The notes under the pieces were generated by a model that was not told the DNA's origin, ran no database searches, and saw only the letters and a program-made list of their open reading frames with translations. This document shows positions 20,680 to 32,366 of a stretch of DNA of 64,000 nucleotides, one piece after another (within the stretch, counting starts at the first letter, position 1; every line of letters begins with the position of its first letter). Source of the DNA: Limnephilus marmoratus (Eukaryota; Arthropoda; Insecta; Trichoptera; Limnephilidae). Made by a program: the position numbers and the translations under genes. Location of the stretch: contig OU862908.1 of NCBI GenBank assembly GCA_917880885.1, forward strand, positions 57,495,819-57,559,818, read 5' to 3'.

Positions 20680-21540
20680 TTGTCACGGAGTGAAACTTTC
20701 AGTTTTTGTAAAATGGTGCGCTTACATTAAATTTAGCTATATTTAGTTATGAGTTCTAAAGGACTACAGTTTTCAATATAAGCTGAATTTTTATTCTGTC
20801 TCCTTCCCCTACCCTCATTCCATCTGTGTTGAAATAATTCCCAATACATGGGCGTACCACACTCCCTCTTCACCGAACGCCTTCGCTCTGTTGGGACCCC
20901 ACGTACATAAAACCTAATTATTGTCTTGTATCCATCATGAAGATATCCCCTTCTGTATACTCTCCAGACAGGGTTAATTGATTTTCCTTTTATACAAGAC
21001 AAGTTATCACAACCGGCTTCGCCCGTGTTTAGTTGCCAGTTTTGCTTCGCGTCACCGTGGAGTTATGTTCTACTACTATGTCATTATGCGGTTCGGATGC
21101 TCCACAAGGCCAACTGTCGTGCAACGCATTGTAAAATGTCACGTGTTCTAGTGAGTGCCATCAATCGACGACAGTTCGCAAATGGCGGCAATCGTTGTTG
21201 ATACTCGTTGTCACTGCTGATTTGCATGGTGTTAATATAAGCAAATTCAATAAACAGAGTAATTATTTAAACATTGAAGTTTACTTTGCGATAGCATAGA
21301 CTTCGTGGCCTAAGTATGAATTAATGCTTCACTCATGCCATTTAACAGACATTTGAACATAAGATAAGTAGATACGTTTATAGATTTTTACTACCAAAAG
21401 TATTTTCGTTGTTTGTTATTTTATACAGGATATTTTGGCTACTTTGTACTGGTGACTAGCGATCACTAAATGGCAGTTGACTCGAGGAACAGTTTTTTGG
21501 AACCGGTTCGTATTGTAGCTCGCCTGAATATGGAGGAAAT
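20680..21540. other. no recognisable gene
   Basis: Non-coding. A minus-strand 89-codon frame at 20733-21002 has no recognisable motif. Confidence 0.4.
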
Positions 21541-21661
21541 TGTAATCTACAACCATTTTGAAGTGTACTGTATTAATACCAGCTCATAGTGGAGTGGAGC
21601 TGGCAACACGGTATCGCTTTCAAGTACATAAGCACGCATTTCACCACTAACAATTACACTT

Positions 21662-21760
21662 ATGCCGGATCTGCCCTGATGATGGACACTGCAACGCTGT
21701 CCGAAACGTTGGCTAAAGAAGGAGGTAGCGCAACACGGCATAACACTCCAAAAACAAGTA
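21662..21760 (+). ncRNA. hammerhead-like motif, single copy
   Basis: GCCCTGATGA, then the GGACACTGCAACGCTGTCC hairpin, then GAAACGTTGGC. The block continues with GCGCAACACGGCATAACAC, matching the arms at 14414-14604. The order CUGAUGA-stem II-GAAAC is that of a hammerhead core, but one extra U sits between the first box and the stem, so activity is uncertain. Compensating evidence: the stem is intact while its loop varies (TAACG against CAACG). Confidence 0.4.
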
Positions 21761-22184
21761 ATGAAAATAAGAGAAATAGTCGCATTTTATATCTGTACTT
21801 TAAAAAATTAAAAACATGTCTATTTACAATCTGTATTTTGTTACCATATTATTCAAATAATATCCTCAGTACCTATGTGCCTACTACCTTTACGCGCCAT
21901 TTGTCACCACAGATTTTGGAGTGGATTTTTTTTTATCTTTTGGATCAACGCAACTTACCTAGTTATTTTTTTTTAATGAAATTTAAATCAAACGCTGAAC
22001 TAACGACTGACATGTTGACACACGCATTCATAGCAGAACGTATTTTTGGGAAACAAATTATATTAAAAATCCGCTCTCGATTTTTTTAATGGAAATGATA
22101 CCGGAAAACATTTCTACAAAAAATAAGTTATTTTCAAATGTAAAATCGTGTCAATATGTTTTTTAATAACGTGCTTTTATCATT

Positions 22185-22390
22185 TTCACCGCCGCTCCGG
22201 GAACCAATAATTGGATAACCGACACTTAAGCCATAGGTCACCCCAAGTGGTTCGCTACGTTTGGTGAATTATCAAGGACTTGTCTTGGCTGAACTAGGCG
22301 GCAGATAATCTCGATACAATGAACCCCAGAATCCTACCCACCCCTCATACCTTTTTTCTTCCCAGTACCTCCTCTCCTTAAAAAAAACAA
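22185..22390 (+). repeat. dispersed family B copy, truncated
   Basis: Starts CACCGCCGCTCCGGGAACC and keeps the ATAGGTCACCCCAAGTGGTT block. It ends in a short A-rich stretch before the terminal hairpin. Confidence 0.6.
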
Positions 22391-22849
22391 TAGATAATGT
22401 CTATAAATTCTTAAGTTTAATTAGAAATGCAAGGCAAAACATTCTTTGCGAGTTTTTAGTAAAACAGACAAAAATTCTTCTCAGTATTTTAGCTTAGATT
22501 CCTTTTGCCAATATTCTTCTCAGTACTTCCGCGCTTGGGGTATATCAGTATCAAACAATTTGCTAACCCTCCCCCTGTCCTTCTCCCCTTCTTGTGGGTC
22601 GTGGGGCGGGAAGTTGTACATAATTAGTAGGGGATGGTCGGGCTGGCTAATAGGGTTATTTTGCGGTCAAAATAAACTATTAGTGAATGTTCTCGGTGGT
22701 GAAAGGCTTCGATTTTGCGAGTTAGAAAATAGGAGTCGTATTATGGTTGGTTTCATGATACAACCTTATTCCTATAATAGATTTTAATAGTTAATTCAAA
22801 TTTAGTGACGCTCTGTCCGGAGCCTGTGGGACTGTGGCATTGCTAACTA

Positions 22850-22990
22850 ATTAAGTAACTAACCATCACGAGGTTTTTCCGCAGGAGTAGGCAGAGACGA
22901 TTGATCACCAAACAAGTCGGTCTTGCACACACACACACATACACTCCTTGCTTCATACATCGTGGTATCGTCTTAAAAATACGTACCCTT
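22850..22990 (-). repeat. dispersed family C copy
   Basis: Reverse of the family C block: CGCAGGAGTAGGCAGAGACG, then ACTCCTTGCTTCATACATCG. A (CA)n run interrupts it near 22928-22945. Confidence 0.5.
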
Positions 22991-23344
22991 CTGTTTTTCA
23001 GCGTTGTCGGGTTTTAGGTTTTAGTATTTTCTTTTAAAGAAAGACAAACATTCCCAGGTAACGAATAACACGACAATATTTGAAAATCTCCTACTACCTC
23101 CAGAATAAGCGGAAAATAACGGAAGGACACGCAACGCATGGGTGGGACCCAAACGCGATGCCAACTCAGCCACTGACCGGTCGAATATTTATATAATAGT
23201 ATATCTATAATAGTGTATTTTGTTTTTTAGCAAAAGTGATCGAATATTGCTATATTTTTTGGCCAAAACAGGGAAGCATGAAATGTATTGATGTTTATTT
23301 TTTTTCTGATTATCAAGTCGTTTTTTTCTGATTATTATTCTGAT

Positions 23345-23590
23345 TGATACGGCCGTTTCTCTGCAGGGGTAGGCAGAGAGGACTGTCAAACTACTCGGTC
23401 ATGGCACACACTCCTTGCTTCATTCACATTCATACATCGTCTGATACACACTCTTCTGTTATTGTGACTCTTGACATGGCCCAAATCGAGTATTTGGTTC
23501 ACTTGATCGTGCCATGTTATCCTGGGGCATCCCTGATTTCTTCTACCATTCTTATTCGCATCACATATTCTCCTTGGATGCTCCCCTTTT
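23345..23590 (-). repeat. family C with RTE-like remnant
   Basis: Family C in reverse (CTGCAGGGGTAGGCAGAGAG, ACTCCTTGCTTCATTCAC), then sequence whose minus strand resembles an RTE-type C-terminal coding region with several stops. This supports family C being the 3' end of an RTE-like LINE. Confidence 0.4.
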
Positions 23591-23599
23591 ACTTGTTTA

Positions 23600-24515
23600 C
23601 CTAATCTAGGTACTTATCTATTATTTAATATTGTTGAAACCACGGACATATGAATATATCTGGACCTGCCCTAAGTGATAAAAACGTATTATTTCCCCCT
23701 CCACATGGCGCCGGCTGTAGCTCCTCCTTGGAACCGGCTCGCTCCATGGGGAGGGGATATAGCCTCGCTTGAATCTAAAATGTGTGACGTCATCATTCTT
23801 GCCGTGAACAGCGAGAAGCTGACATCCATACATTTAACGAAATAACGGCAGCTTGTGCTATACAATATATCTACGTATCAATATGCACATAGCAAATGTG
23901 GGCGGTACTCCAATGTGCTCGTCGCTGGTTACAGGGGTAAGTAAATTATGAAACATTTGTAAAAGTGTTTTAACTATACACAGCAAGAAAATATTGATAT
24001 GTGTATTGGCGCGAGTCTTTTTGGAGCGAGCATTTGGCCTTAGCAAATAAGTTTTGAACGTGGCAAGCAATTCGCGCTCCCATGTAAAAAGGTCTATTCA
24101 TTCAAAGCAGATTTTGCTTTTAAGAACTAAATGGTGATATTGTAATGCGAGATGCCTATATACTGTCAGATTGATTGTTCAACGAATGACAGTCATCTTT
24201 CCCCTCTTGCTCTCCATAGTTTGGTTTTACCCCTCATCTGTAACTGCTTGTCTATCCATTTGGATGTCTATGGTTGAAACATAATAATATTTTGCATAGT
24301 AACAAAACGCAATATAAAGACAAAACAAAAATATGTATAATTGTATACTGCTATTAGCAACACGAAACAAATTAAACCTGATGAAGTTACGTAAAGGGAG
24401 TAAGTAACAGCACGTACCCGAAGGATTTTAACCAGCGATTCCTGTGCATATTTGGAGTACAAAAGTTGAGGTCGTTTTGCTGTCCGACGATATATTTTTT
24501 TATTACAAACAAAAG
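23600..24515. other. no recognisable gene
   Basis: Includes a GC-richer patch at about 23700-23790 and nothing else I can name. Confidence 0.4.
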
Positions 24516-24517
24516 TA

Positions 24518-25113
24518 TATTTTTAAACGACTTCAAAAAGGGAGGAGGTTCACAATTCGACTGTACATATATTTTTTTTAATGTTTGTTACCTCAGAACT
24601 TTCGACTGGGTGAAACGATATTGATGATTCTTTTTTATTTGAAAGCTGTTGCTTCCCGTGTGGTCCCATTTCAATTTGGTCCAGTTCTGACAATGGCATC
24701 CATGAGAAAACCATATAAGTCTTAAATTTGCATTAAGTATGTGCGCGACAAATGGACGAATAACTCAATATCACGCCAACCGATTTCGTTGATTCTTTTT
24801 TTATTGGAAAGGAAAGGATTTACTTCAAGGGTAGTTTGATGAGAGTTTGGTTAGGTTCTGATTATGGGATCCATGACAAGTTACGGAACTCTTCAATTCT
24901 TAGGAGCAAATTAACGATACTCGGCCGAATCTTTAATAGGCTATCCGGATCTTTGAGTCACCTAACATAACGTCGTTATGGTCAAGTAATGTCTGTCTCA
25001 TATGAGCAGCACGTTTAGTAGGTCTACCCATATTCAGACAAACTAGTTTTTTTTACTTTTTAGTGCATATTATTTTGTTTTGTAATAGTTTTTTTTTAAG
25101 TCGGTTTTAATTT
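24518..25113. mobile_element. non-autonomous DNA element, GACTTCAAAAAG type
   Basis: Starts TTTTTAAACGACTTCAAAAA then GGGAGGAGGTTC, a repeat start widespread in insect genomes. It ends TTTTTTTTAAGTCGGTTTTA, which is the reverse complement of the start with a few changes. The interior is about 560 bp, rich in T-runs, with three degenerate repeats of a GATTCTTTTTTATT-type block. No ORF. I recognise the repeat style but not its superfamily. Confidence 0.55.
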
Positions 25114-25735
25114 TTAATTTTTGTTTATTAAATCACTTGTCGCCACTGATTCCACTGCGCGGTTTTGTGTACCGTGCTGCTGGAACGAGACGGAGTGCTT
25201 ATCACTTGGCCTGCCGCCAGACTATGCCAAACTAATGAGTTGCGACGTTTGATGGAAAAATATTTTTATTGTTAATAATTGAAAAAAAACGACCGGGCAA
25301 CAAAATGACATCAAAATTTTTAACTCCAAATATGTTTAGGAATTGCTGGTTTAAATCCTTCAGGTACGTGCTATTACACCCTATACACGTATTACTTTAA
25401 ATAAATAAAAAATCTTTCGTAGCGGAATTACATTTTTATGAATTTATGATTAAAAAAAAAATTTTTTACTTACTTACAGTAGATTTATAAACGAGTAAAA
25501 CGTGAAACTAAGGTTTTTTGCAATCATAAGTTCGTATTACATTAATATTCATTAGACGGTCATAAAAATATCTGGCTTTCTGACCGAATTAAAAGTCTAA
25601 TTAAAGACAAATTTAAAGTTATTAATGGATTCAAAGTTAGCCAAGCGGATTACCAAACGTTTTTTCAGTTCTGCAGAAACTAAATTAATATTTAAGAGGT
25701 GACTGTAAAACAAATCTTCAGAACCGAGGATATAT
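25114..25735. other. no recognisable gene
   Basis: AT-rich, non-coding. Confidence 0.5.
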
Positions 25736-26130
25736 TTTTTACATTATCTCCACACAGAAGGCCCTGAGGAAAAAAAAATCCCTCAAGGCCTATTTCATCT
25801 TTGGGGATGTTAAGTGCGGAGTCTTTTTAGTGAAGGGAAGGAGAGGAAGTGCTGGTTAGGAAAAATGTATGAGGGATAGGTAGAAAGCTGAGGGTCAGTG
25901 TATTCAAGAGTGACGAACGTTATGAATCCATTCCCCCACTGCGGTGCTTGGTAATGGGTCGGGAGATTCCGGCTGCTAGGTCAAAAGGTCTCCCTCACTC
26001 CATATACCCGGGCGCCCCCGCTTATTCACCAAACCTAGAGAACCTCTTGGGGCGATCTATGGCAGGGTTTATTTGTTATCCAATAAATGGTTCCCGGGCC
26101 GGTGGTACCCATAACCGCCTCAATTAATTA
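25735..26130 (-). repeat. dispersed family B copy
   Basis: Near full length and reversed. It opens with the terminal hairpin (GAGGAAAAAAAAATCCCTC) and ends GGTTCCCGGGCCGGTGGTACC. The tRNA gene follows 70 bp later. Confidence 0.65.
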
Positions 26131-26185
26131 AAATACTATAATTAAAACATTCTATAAAATAAACATGTAAAAAATTTGTTATATG

Positions 26186-26194
26186 AAAAAAAAA
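26186..26194 (-). terminator. Pol III T9 terminator of tRNA-Ser
   Basis: Nine consecutive T on the minus strand just downstream of the tRNA 3' end. Confidence 0.85.
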
Positions 26195-26197
26195 GAT

Positions 26198-26279
26198 CGC
26201 TGAGGACAGGATTCGAACCTGCGCGGGTAAAACCCATTGGATTTCAAGTCCAACTCCTTAACCACTCGGACACCTCAGC
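26198..26279 (-). tRNA. tRNA-Ser: tRNA-Ser(UGA)
   Basis: An 82-nt gene. The 7-bp acceptor stem GCTGAGG/CCTCAGC is perfect and the discriminator base is G, as in serine tRNAs. The A box lies around GTCCGAGTGGTTAAGG. The anticodon arm TTGGACTTGAAATCCAA places TGA in the loop, decoding UCA. A long variable arm (GGGTTTTACCC) marks a class II tRNA, and the B box GGTTCGAATCC is intact. A run of nine T (26186-26194 read on the minus strand) begins 3 bases past the end, a strong Pol III terminator. This is the only clearly functional host gene in the window. Confidence 0.95.
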
Positions 26280-28065
26280 TGTTGTGAATCGTGACTCTAG
26301 ATTAAAACAAATTTTATGTAAAACGTCTGTTTTATGAACCAGTCCATCAATTTTGTAAACAAATAATGTGAACAAGTGTTTTTATTTCATACATTATTGA
26401 CACGAAGCATCGTGAAATCGATAACATTTTTATTTTGGCCTTATTTTTCCAATATGCAATAGAGAAAGATGCAGAAAATTAATAAAAATTTGGTTCAGTC
26501 CATAACTCGAACTCGGAACTCTTCTGTATCTAGGAGGAACGTACTGATTGTGCCAACTCAAAAATAATGGGGTCTATTTTTACTACATATTATTTACATA
26601 AACGAAACACGTCTATTAGTTATAAGTATGCATTTCCTGTGGTATGATGCTGATTGTCTTTTTATTTTAATATATGTATTTTTGTTCCATATTGCTTTTG
26701 CTCTGAATACAAGAGTTTGTCACATTAACAATTCTAATATAATAATTAATAAAATTAAAATAAAATTATTCTGTTCCCCAACACCATTATTATCACCAAG
26801 GAAAGTATTTGATAAAGTCTTTGATAAATTACCAGAAGAAATCAGTGGTACCTATTAAAGAAAAAACACATCTAATATTGAACTCTGTCAAGAAATATTT
26901 TAAAGAAATCGTTAAAAAACTGATTCCACTATATCCAGATTTTACGACCCACATATTTAAAAAAAATTCTTCCTTAAAAAAGCCATACTCTCCTCTTCCA
27001 TTAAAAAGCAAATGCTTCCAACGGAAGATCAGTATAAAATACCTGTATCTATCTACCTACCTATACTAAATTATAAACCATATTATGTTTTATCTAATTA
27101 AAAAAATATATGTTTAAGGAATTACGCAAATTTTCCAAAGAAACCTCAGAATCTATGACTCCAACTCTCTTCAGGTAGGTAGGTACCCATAATATTGAAA
27201 GAATAAAAAATATATATAAAATAAGAAATTCCAAATATAAAGACACGCCGATTTCACATTTAAGAAAGAATCTTTACTGAACATACAATTTTTTTATAGG
27301 CAGACGGAATGCCAAATGGTCGAGTTAAAACATCGTTGCACTTCGTGAACTACGAATAATATCAAAATACATGCACCTACAACCAAAGTTTTACAATAAT
27401 AAGCAAGTCCAATATTGCCTAAATGTTATGTTCAATCCATATTTTGAGTTATGTATTAAATTAGAAATTCTGCTAAGATGATAATTTAATGCACTCTAGA
27501 ACATGTTGTATGTGCTAACTTCTGCAAATTGTGTTTATTCTCAAAAGGCGTGCACCAAAGTTTATTGTAAGCTGTTCTCAGTTATCATTATTGTGAACTC
27601 AATTCGTGCCGATTCACAGAACACATCCCTTCCGCTCACTCCGGGAGTATAAACTTCGGGAATGAATGAGCGCTTAAACCAGAGTCGGGATCTGATTGGG
27701 GCGAAAGATGCAACCATTGCACCTTACCGAGTGCACAGTTCCGCGAAGGGATGCATTCAAACTCAATGCTGCTAATGCGTTTGCGGATTTCTCCGTACTT
27801 ATCCGCGATGCGCTGTTATGTTGGTTCCGGATATACCAGACTAGCGCCGGCTGCATGCAGGATGCTAGCATGTTGCATTCAAGTTTCAGATACTGAATAA
27901 TTATGGATTTAACTAGGTATTCACTAACTGTTTCAGCATGTGTGCGCTTTTGCTTCAGCGGGTTTAATGTATTAAGTATATTGATGTGTTGGTATGATCG
28001 GATTAAATCGGTACGATGGGTATTGGTTCCTGGCAGAGTAGTAAGCCCCCTGGGCCTTGATGCAG
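26280..28065. other. no recognisable gene
   Basis: AT-rich. Around 26800-26860 a frame reads VFDKVFDKLPEEIS, which faintly recalls the N-K-L-P segment at LINE C-termini, but it is too short to call. Nothing else supported. Confidence 0.4.
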
Positions 28066-28069
28066 GAAT

Positions 28070-28489
28070 GAAATGCATAAACCTGCAGAAGGCCTTTGAT
28101 ACGATAGACCATAAAATTCCTCTCAGGAAACTTAAAACAATTGGGATTTCCAAAACTAACCGTAAACACGTTAATAAGTTACGTGTCAGAACTTTCAAAT
28201 TGTGTTAAAATTAAAAACGAAAAAAATAGACCTTTTCCAATCAAACACGGTGTACCGCAAGGAAGTGTCTAAGGACCTGTATTATTTCTGTTAAAAATAA
28301 ATGATATTTGCAACTTACATACCAAAGGAAATATCATAAGTTTTGCAGACGAAACTGTCATTTTACGTAATGAATTTTTTTGGATAACCACGTACAAAGA
28401 AGTTGAAGTCGAGCTTGTCCTGCAAAAATGGCTTAAGCAAAAGTCACTTACACTTAATGTTAAAACTAAATATTTGACGTTTTCTATAA
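28070..28489 (+). pseudogene. LINE reverse transcriptase fragment
   Basis: Motif A reads NLQKAFDTIDHKI and motif B reads HGVPQGSV, interrupted by a stop (TAA in place of Leu) and then GPVLF. Motif C reads ISFADETVI: the second catalytic Asp of FADD is Glu here. A frameshift separates motif A from motif B. The arrangement fits the CR1/Jockey group of non-LTR retrotransposons. The mutated active site and stops make it clearly dead. Confidence 0.7.
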
Positions 28490-28494
28490 TATAA

Positions 28495-28625
28495 TCCTAT
28501 TAGCTGATGGGTAAAGCTCCGCCCCGGAAGGCACAGATCCTGGATTCGATTTCTAGATGTGACTGTATCTTTTTCTGATTTTTCTGTTTGAGATTTTCGA
28601 TTGAATGCCGCTAATATTGTATTCA
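28495..28625 (+). mobile_element. tRNA-derived SINE inside LINE
   Basis: A-box-like TTAGCTGATGGGTAAAGC (about 28499-28516) and B-box GGATTCGATTTC (28542-28553). It interrupts the LINE frame between the reverse transcriptase and its C-terminal region, so it is younger than the LINE. The family differs from the SINE at 8483. Confidence 0.5.
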
Positions 28626-28675
28626 TTAACTAAATATTACAATTTGAGGTTTTACTAATTAAGTTTAAAAGTAAT

Positions 28676-29071
28676 ACAAGTAATCCAAAATAGAGCCATA
28701 AGAAATGTATACCATCTACCATGGGATACACATGTCAAAGATATATACTCAATGACACAAATTCTTCCCTTTACCATTCTGCCAAAATATAGCATCACCA
28801 CTGCCATCCTACAAATAATTCAACACTCCTCACACACCAACACTAAACCAGTTTTTAATTCCGATATACACCAGCACAAAACACGATCACAAAATCAAAT
28901 ACACATATCGTCATCTACTCACACAACTAAATTTGGCATTAACTCCTTACAATACATCACACATAAGCAACACAACGCATTACCCAATGTCCTAAAACTA
29001 CCAGAATCAAACAAAAAAATATTGGCAAAGGCTCTAAAAGGCTATTTTCTCAGCAACTTTATTAACCAGTG
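28676..29071 (+). pseudogene. LINE protein C-terminal fragment
   Basis: Reads VIQNRAIRNVYHLPWDTHV, continues through HKTRSQNQIHIS and KQHNALPNVLKLPES, and ends FLSNFINQ with a stop at 29069-29071. IQNRAIR and the final N-LP-x-x-K-x-L block are typical of the C-terminal region after the reverse transcriptase in Jockey/CR1-group LINEs. The frame is open for over 100 codons here, cleaner than the upstream part. Confidence 0.65.
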
Positions 29072-29264
29072 ACGAATTTAGCTGTCTTCCTTTGTAACTC
29101 TTTTATATTCTTCAATTACCTGTATCAAGTGTGTCTAGTCCATTTAAAAATCTATGTATTGTTCATTGATTTCCGTGTTCTTATGTAAAAAATAATTTTC
29201 CCTAGATGTATAATGTTGTCCTTCCCGAAATGAGTTTTATTAAACTCATTGGGAAATGTATTAT

Positions 29265-30970
29265 AAATTTTATGTAATAATTTTGTAATATGTTATCTCT
29301 AATAAGTAAATAAATACATTAACATTATATTCCTCTTGATTATACAATTTGTGTATAACATTTTGTCGCACTTTCCCAAAATTTTTCCTTAACTTATTTA
29401 AGTACCTGCGTACAAAAGTAAAAAAATATATATATATTAAACGCAATAATCCGTTGAATTGAGTTTCCATTGATACCAGGAGCACAGACTTTAACAGCGG
29501 GTGTTTAGTGTCTATTTCATCTGAGCGCTGTCAGTATTGAAGGGCGGCCTGTAACCAAATGAACACTCTTCAGTCTTCACAAGGAGGCGAGGGCCGTCCC
29601 ACCCCTGCGGCTGAATTGCTTTTCAATTAACTTCGCAACTCTTCTGCTCTCCTCGGCACTAATCTATTTAGGCTCACTAACTCGGGGCTTTCATTGTAAT
29701 TATTGCGCTTCCACGGCGCAAGTGTTTTGCCCGCTAAGTTGCTTTAAGCTCTTTATTATACTCATCGGTTCATTGTGAACAATTTCCGCTTTGGGTTTTC
29801 AAACAAAACAGTCTTCTAAAAATGCTTTTAAGATGAAAAGATTTTTGGTGAAAGTTTAAATTTATTTCTGCTACTAGCGCTTCTTTACCTGGGTAATCAA
29901 ACTCGATAAACGATTTATCGATAACTTGTCAACGATCCCGAGCATGACTGCAGATCGTTAATGTAAGATAACTGTTCACGTCTAATAAATCAAAGACACT
30001 AAGGCCTAGTTTTTTTACAGAAATTTAAATGTCACACTGACGTCCAACGGCCAGTCAGCGCTATTTTGTTTTTTTTTTTGCCATTTGAAAGGTCCCCGAA
30101 ACGCCGATTCTGGGAGCGTTTCAGTTTTTTGTCAAATTGTAAGAAGCTTAACAACTAACCAACTTAATAACTAACTCTTCTGCTGATCACAATTTATTCA
30201 TAAGCTGAAACGGACTTAGAATCGGCATTTAACGGGAACCTTTCAATTGGTATGGTATTGGATGGTCCGATGCTCTGTGGGGAACCCGCTTGCACAGCGC
30301 GGGTGTAAACTGTGCGCCCTAAAGTTATAAAGCTTAGACTTACGGATTTTCAATACTTCGTTTGTATGGAAACACTATGATATGAAACAATTGTTACAAA
30401 AACAAAATGGCGCTGAATGACCATTTGTTACTCGTGATTTTCTGCGAAACAACGGGGCCTTAGTCGTTATGAACCCTTACTTTGTTGGTTGACGATTTAC
30501 AGTGATGCTCGGGAACGATGACAAGTTAAGTTACCGACAGTATAGATAAATCCATTATCTATCGACCGTGCTAAATACCTTGGTATCATAGAATAAAGAA
30601 TAACACATGATAAGTGCCTCATGCACTTGTTTCGTGATCCAAATACATACTTAATCGAGGCTTAAATTTCCAATCCAAAACTGTGTTTACGAAATTCAAA
30701 TGGGATGGAGTTATATTCAATTTATAATTTAATTTTTTATAACATTATACTTACTCATAATCACCGAATAAGATATACGAACGGTAATACGAACGGGTTC
30801 ATTGTCGTACAAATTTCACCCAACCCGTTCGTATTACCGTGGTATTATCTTATTCTGTGATTATAAGTAAGGCGACCAAAAGCCAAAATTATATATATTC
30901 TTAGTGTGCCTTATATCGCCACGAATATATGTATCTAGTAGGTAATAACTTATTTCTTATATTTATTATA
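29265..30970. other. no recognisable gene; two short inverted repeats
   Basis: An imperfect inverted pair of about 46 bp lies at 30078-30125 and 30203-30248 (TGAAAGGT...GCCGATTCT in each arm). A compact inverted element is listed separately at 30749-30871. The rest is non-coding. Confidence 0.45.
30749..30871. mobile_element. short palindromic MITE-like element
   Basis: The arms ACTTACTCATAATCACCGAA ... GGTAATACGAACGGGTT and their reverse complement enclose a short loop near 30802-30820. About 50 bp per arm with a few mismatches. No target duplication is certain. Confidence 0.5.
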
Positions 30971-30977
30971 TAAGAAT

Positions 30978-32366
30978 CAATAAATATGTTACCAAAATAC
31001 GAACAGGTACTAGAAATTGTAATAAAAAAACAACTCGTTGAGTATTTGGAAAAACATAACATATTATGTGAGGAGCAATCAGGATTCCGGAACAACAACT
31101 CTTGCGAAGCGGCGATAAACATAGTGATTGATACATGGAAGAAAGAAACAGACAAAAAAAAAATCACCATTGCAGCATTTTTAGATTTCAAAAGAGCATT
31201 TGAAACGATATAAAGGAAAATACTATTGGAAAAACTAGAAGACATAGGTCTTTCTGACGTAGCTCTGAATCTATTCAAAGAATATCTCCAGCAAAGAAAA
31301 CAGGTAACGAAAGTTGAAAGCTCAGAATCAGAACCGATAGAAAACAACCTTGGTGTTCCGCAAGGGTCGGTATTAGGTCCAATTCTATTTATAATTTACA
31401 TAAATGATATTATCAAAACTATTAAACATTGCAAAATTAGACTATTTGCAGACGATACCTTAATCTATATTTCGTGTGAAGATTACATAGAAGCAATTAC
31501 CAAAATAAACGAAGACCTACATAATATAGCAAATTAATTGGCTGAAATTAAACAAGTTGAAACTGAACGTAAACAAAACAAAATATATGGAAATACGCAA
31601 TAAAACACGTAACACAGGGTTAAATTTGACAATTAATGGTGAAAAAATTGGAAAAGTAAATGAAATCAAATACCTGGGTGTAATACTCGACTCAAAACTG
31701 ACTTTCACAGCAAACTTTGAATATGTGCTAAAAAAGGTATCAAAAAAGGTAAATTTTCTTAGAAGACTAAGACGTAAATTAAATAGAAACACTACGGAGC
31801 TTATTTACAAAACTATCGTTGCTCCACATTTGGACTACTGCTCTACGATGTTATATTTGGCCAATGAAGGAAATTTGAACAAACTAGAAGTTATACAAAA
31901 CAAAGCTATGAGATGTATACTGGGGAAAGGCAAATACGCAAGGATTAATCAAATGAGAGAGGAGCTAAATTGGATTCCAATAAAAAAGAGACTACTATTT
32001 AATGTGTTAATTTTTGTGCATAAAATTATGAAAAACCAAATGCCAAAATACTTTAAGGATGACATTGTTTTTAATAGAGACATTCATAATTACGAAACAA
32101 GAAATACAAACAGAGTTCGATTGCCACAAATGAAGAAATTAAAATCACAGAACTGCCTAATGTACAGAGGACTAAAGATGTATGATGAAATGCCTGAAAG
32201 TATGAAGAATGAAGAAAGAATGAATGTATTTAAAAAGAAATGTTATGCTTACTGTAAAAATATTTAAATTTATCAAAGGAAATGTTATATTATGCTTATT
32301 AGTTTATATTCATGTAGTATAAACTAACTCAATAAATAAAAAAAAAATAAAAAAAAAAATAAAAAC
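30978..32366 (+). mobile_element. 5'-truncated LINE with poly-A tail
   Basis: Enters at the conserved Ile-Asn-Met-Leu-Pro-Lys-Tyr-Glu segment of the reverse transcriptase and runs to an A-rich tail at 32335-32366. One in-frame stop and one frameshift break the frame; otherwise it is well preserved. Confidence 0.8.
30986..32267 (+). pseudogene. LINE reverse transcriptase, broken in two places
   Basis: Segments in order: SGFRNNNSCEAAI; motif A AAFLDFKRAFETI, then a TAA at 31211; motif B GVPQGSVLGPILFIIYIND; motif C RLFADDTLIYI; then a one-base shift near 31536. In the next frame it runs through NVNKTKYM, KYLGVILDSKL, IYKTIVAPHLDYC, IQNKAMRCILG to KCYAYCKNI. Catalytic Asp residues of motifs A and C are intact. 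Domain order is the normal one for CR1/Jockey-group LINEs, which copy their RNA directly into nicked chromosomal DNA. The endonuclease and ORF1 are missing. Two simple lesions in about 420 codons suggest a fairly recent copy. Confidence 0.8.

Larger units (their letters stand above)
28070..29260 (+). mobile_element. decayed LINE, interrupted by a SINE
   Basis: Reverse transcriptase pieces (28070-28489) and the protein C-terminus (28676-29071) are in the same orientation, separated by a 190-bp region holding a tRNA-derived SINE. The 3' UTR follows to about 29260. The 5' part, including any endonuclease, is missing. Confidence 0.65.
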
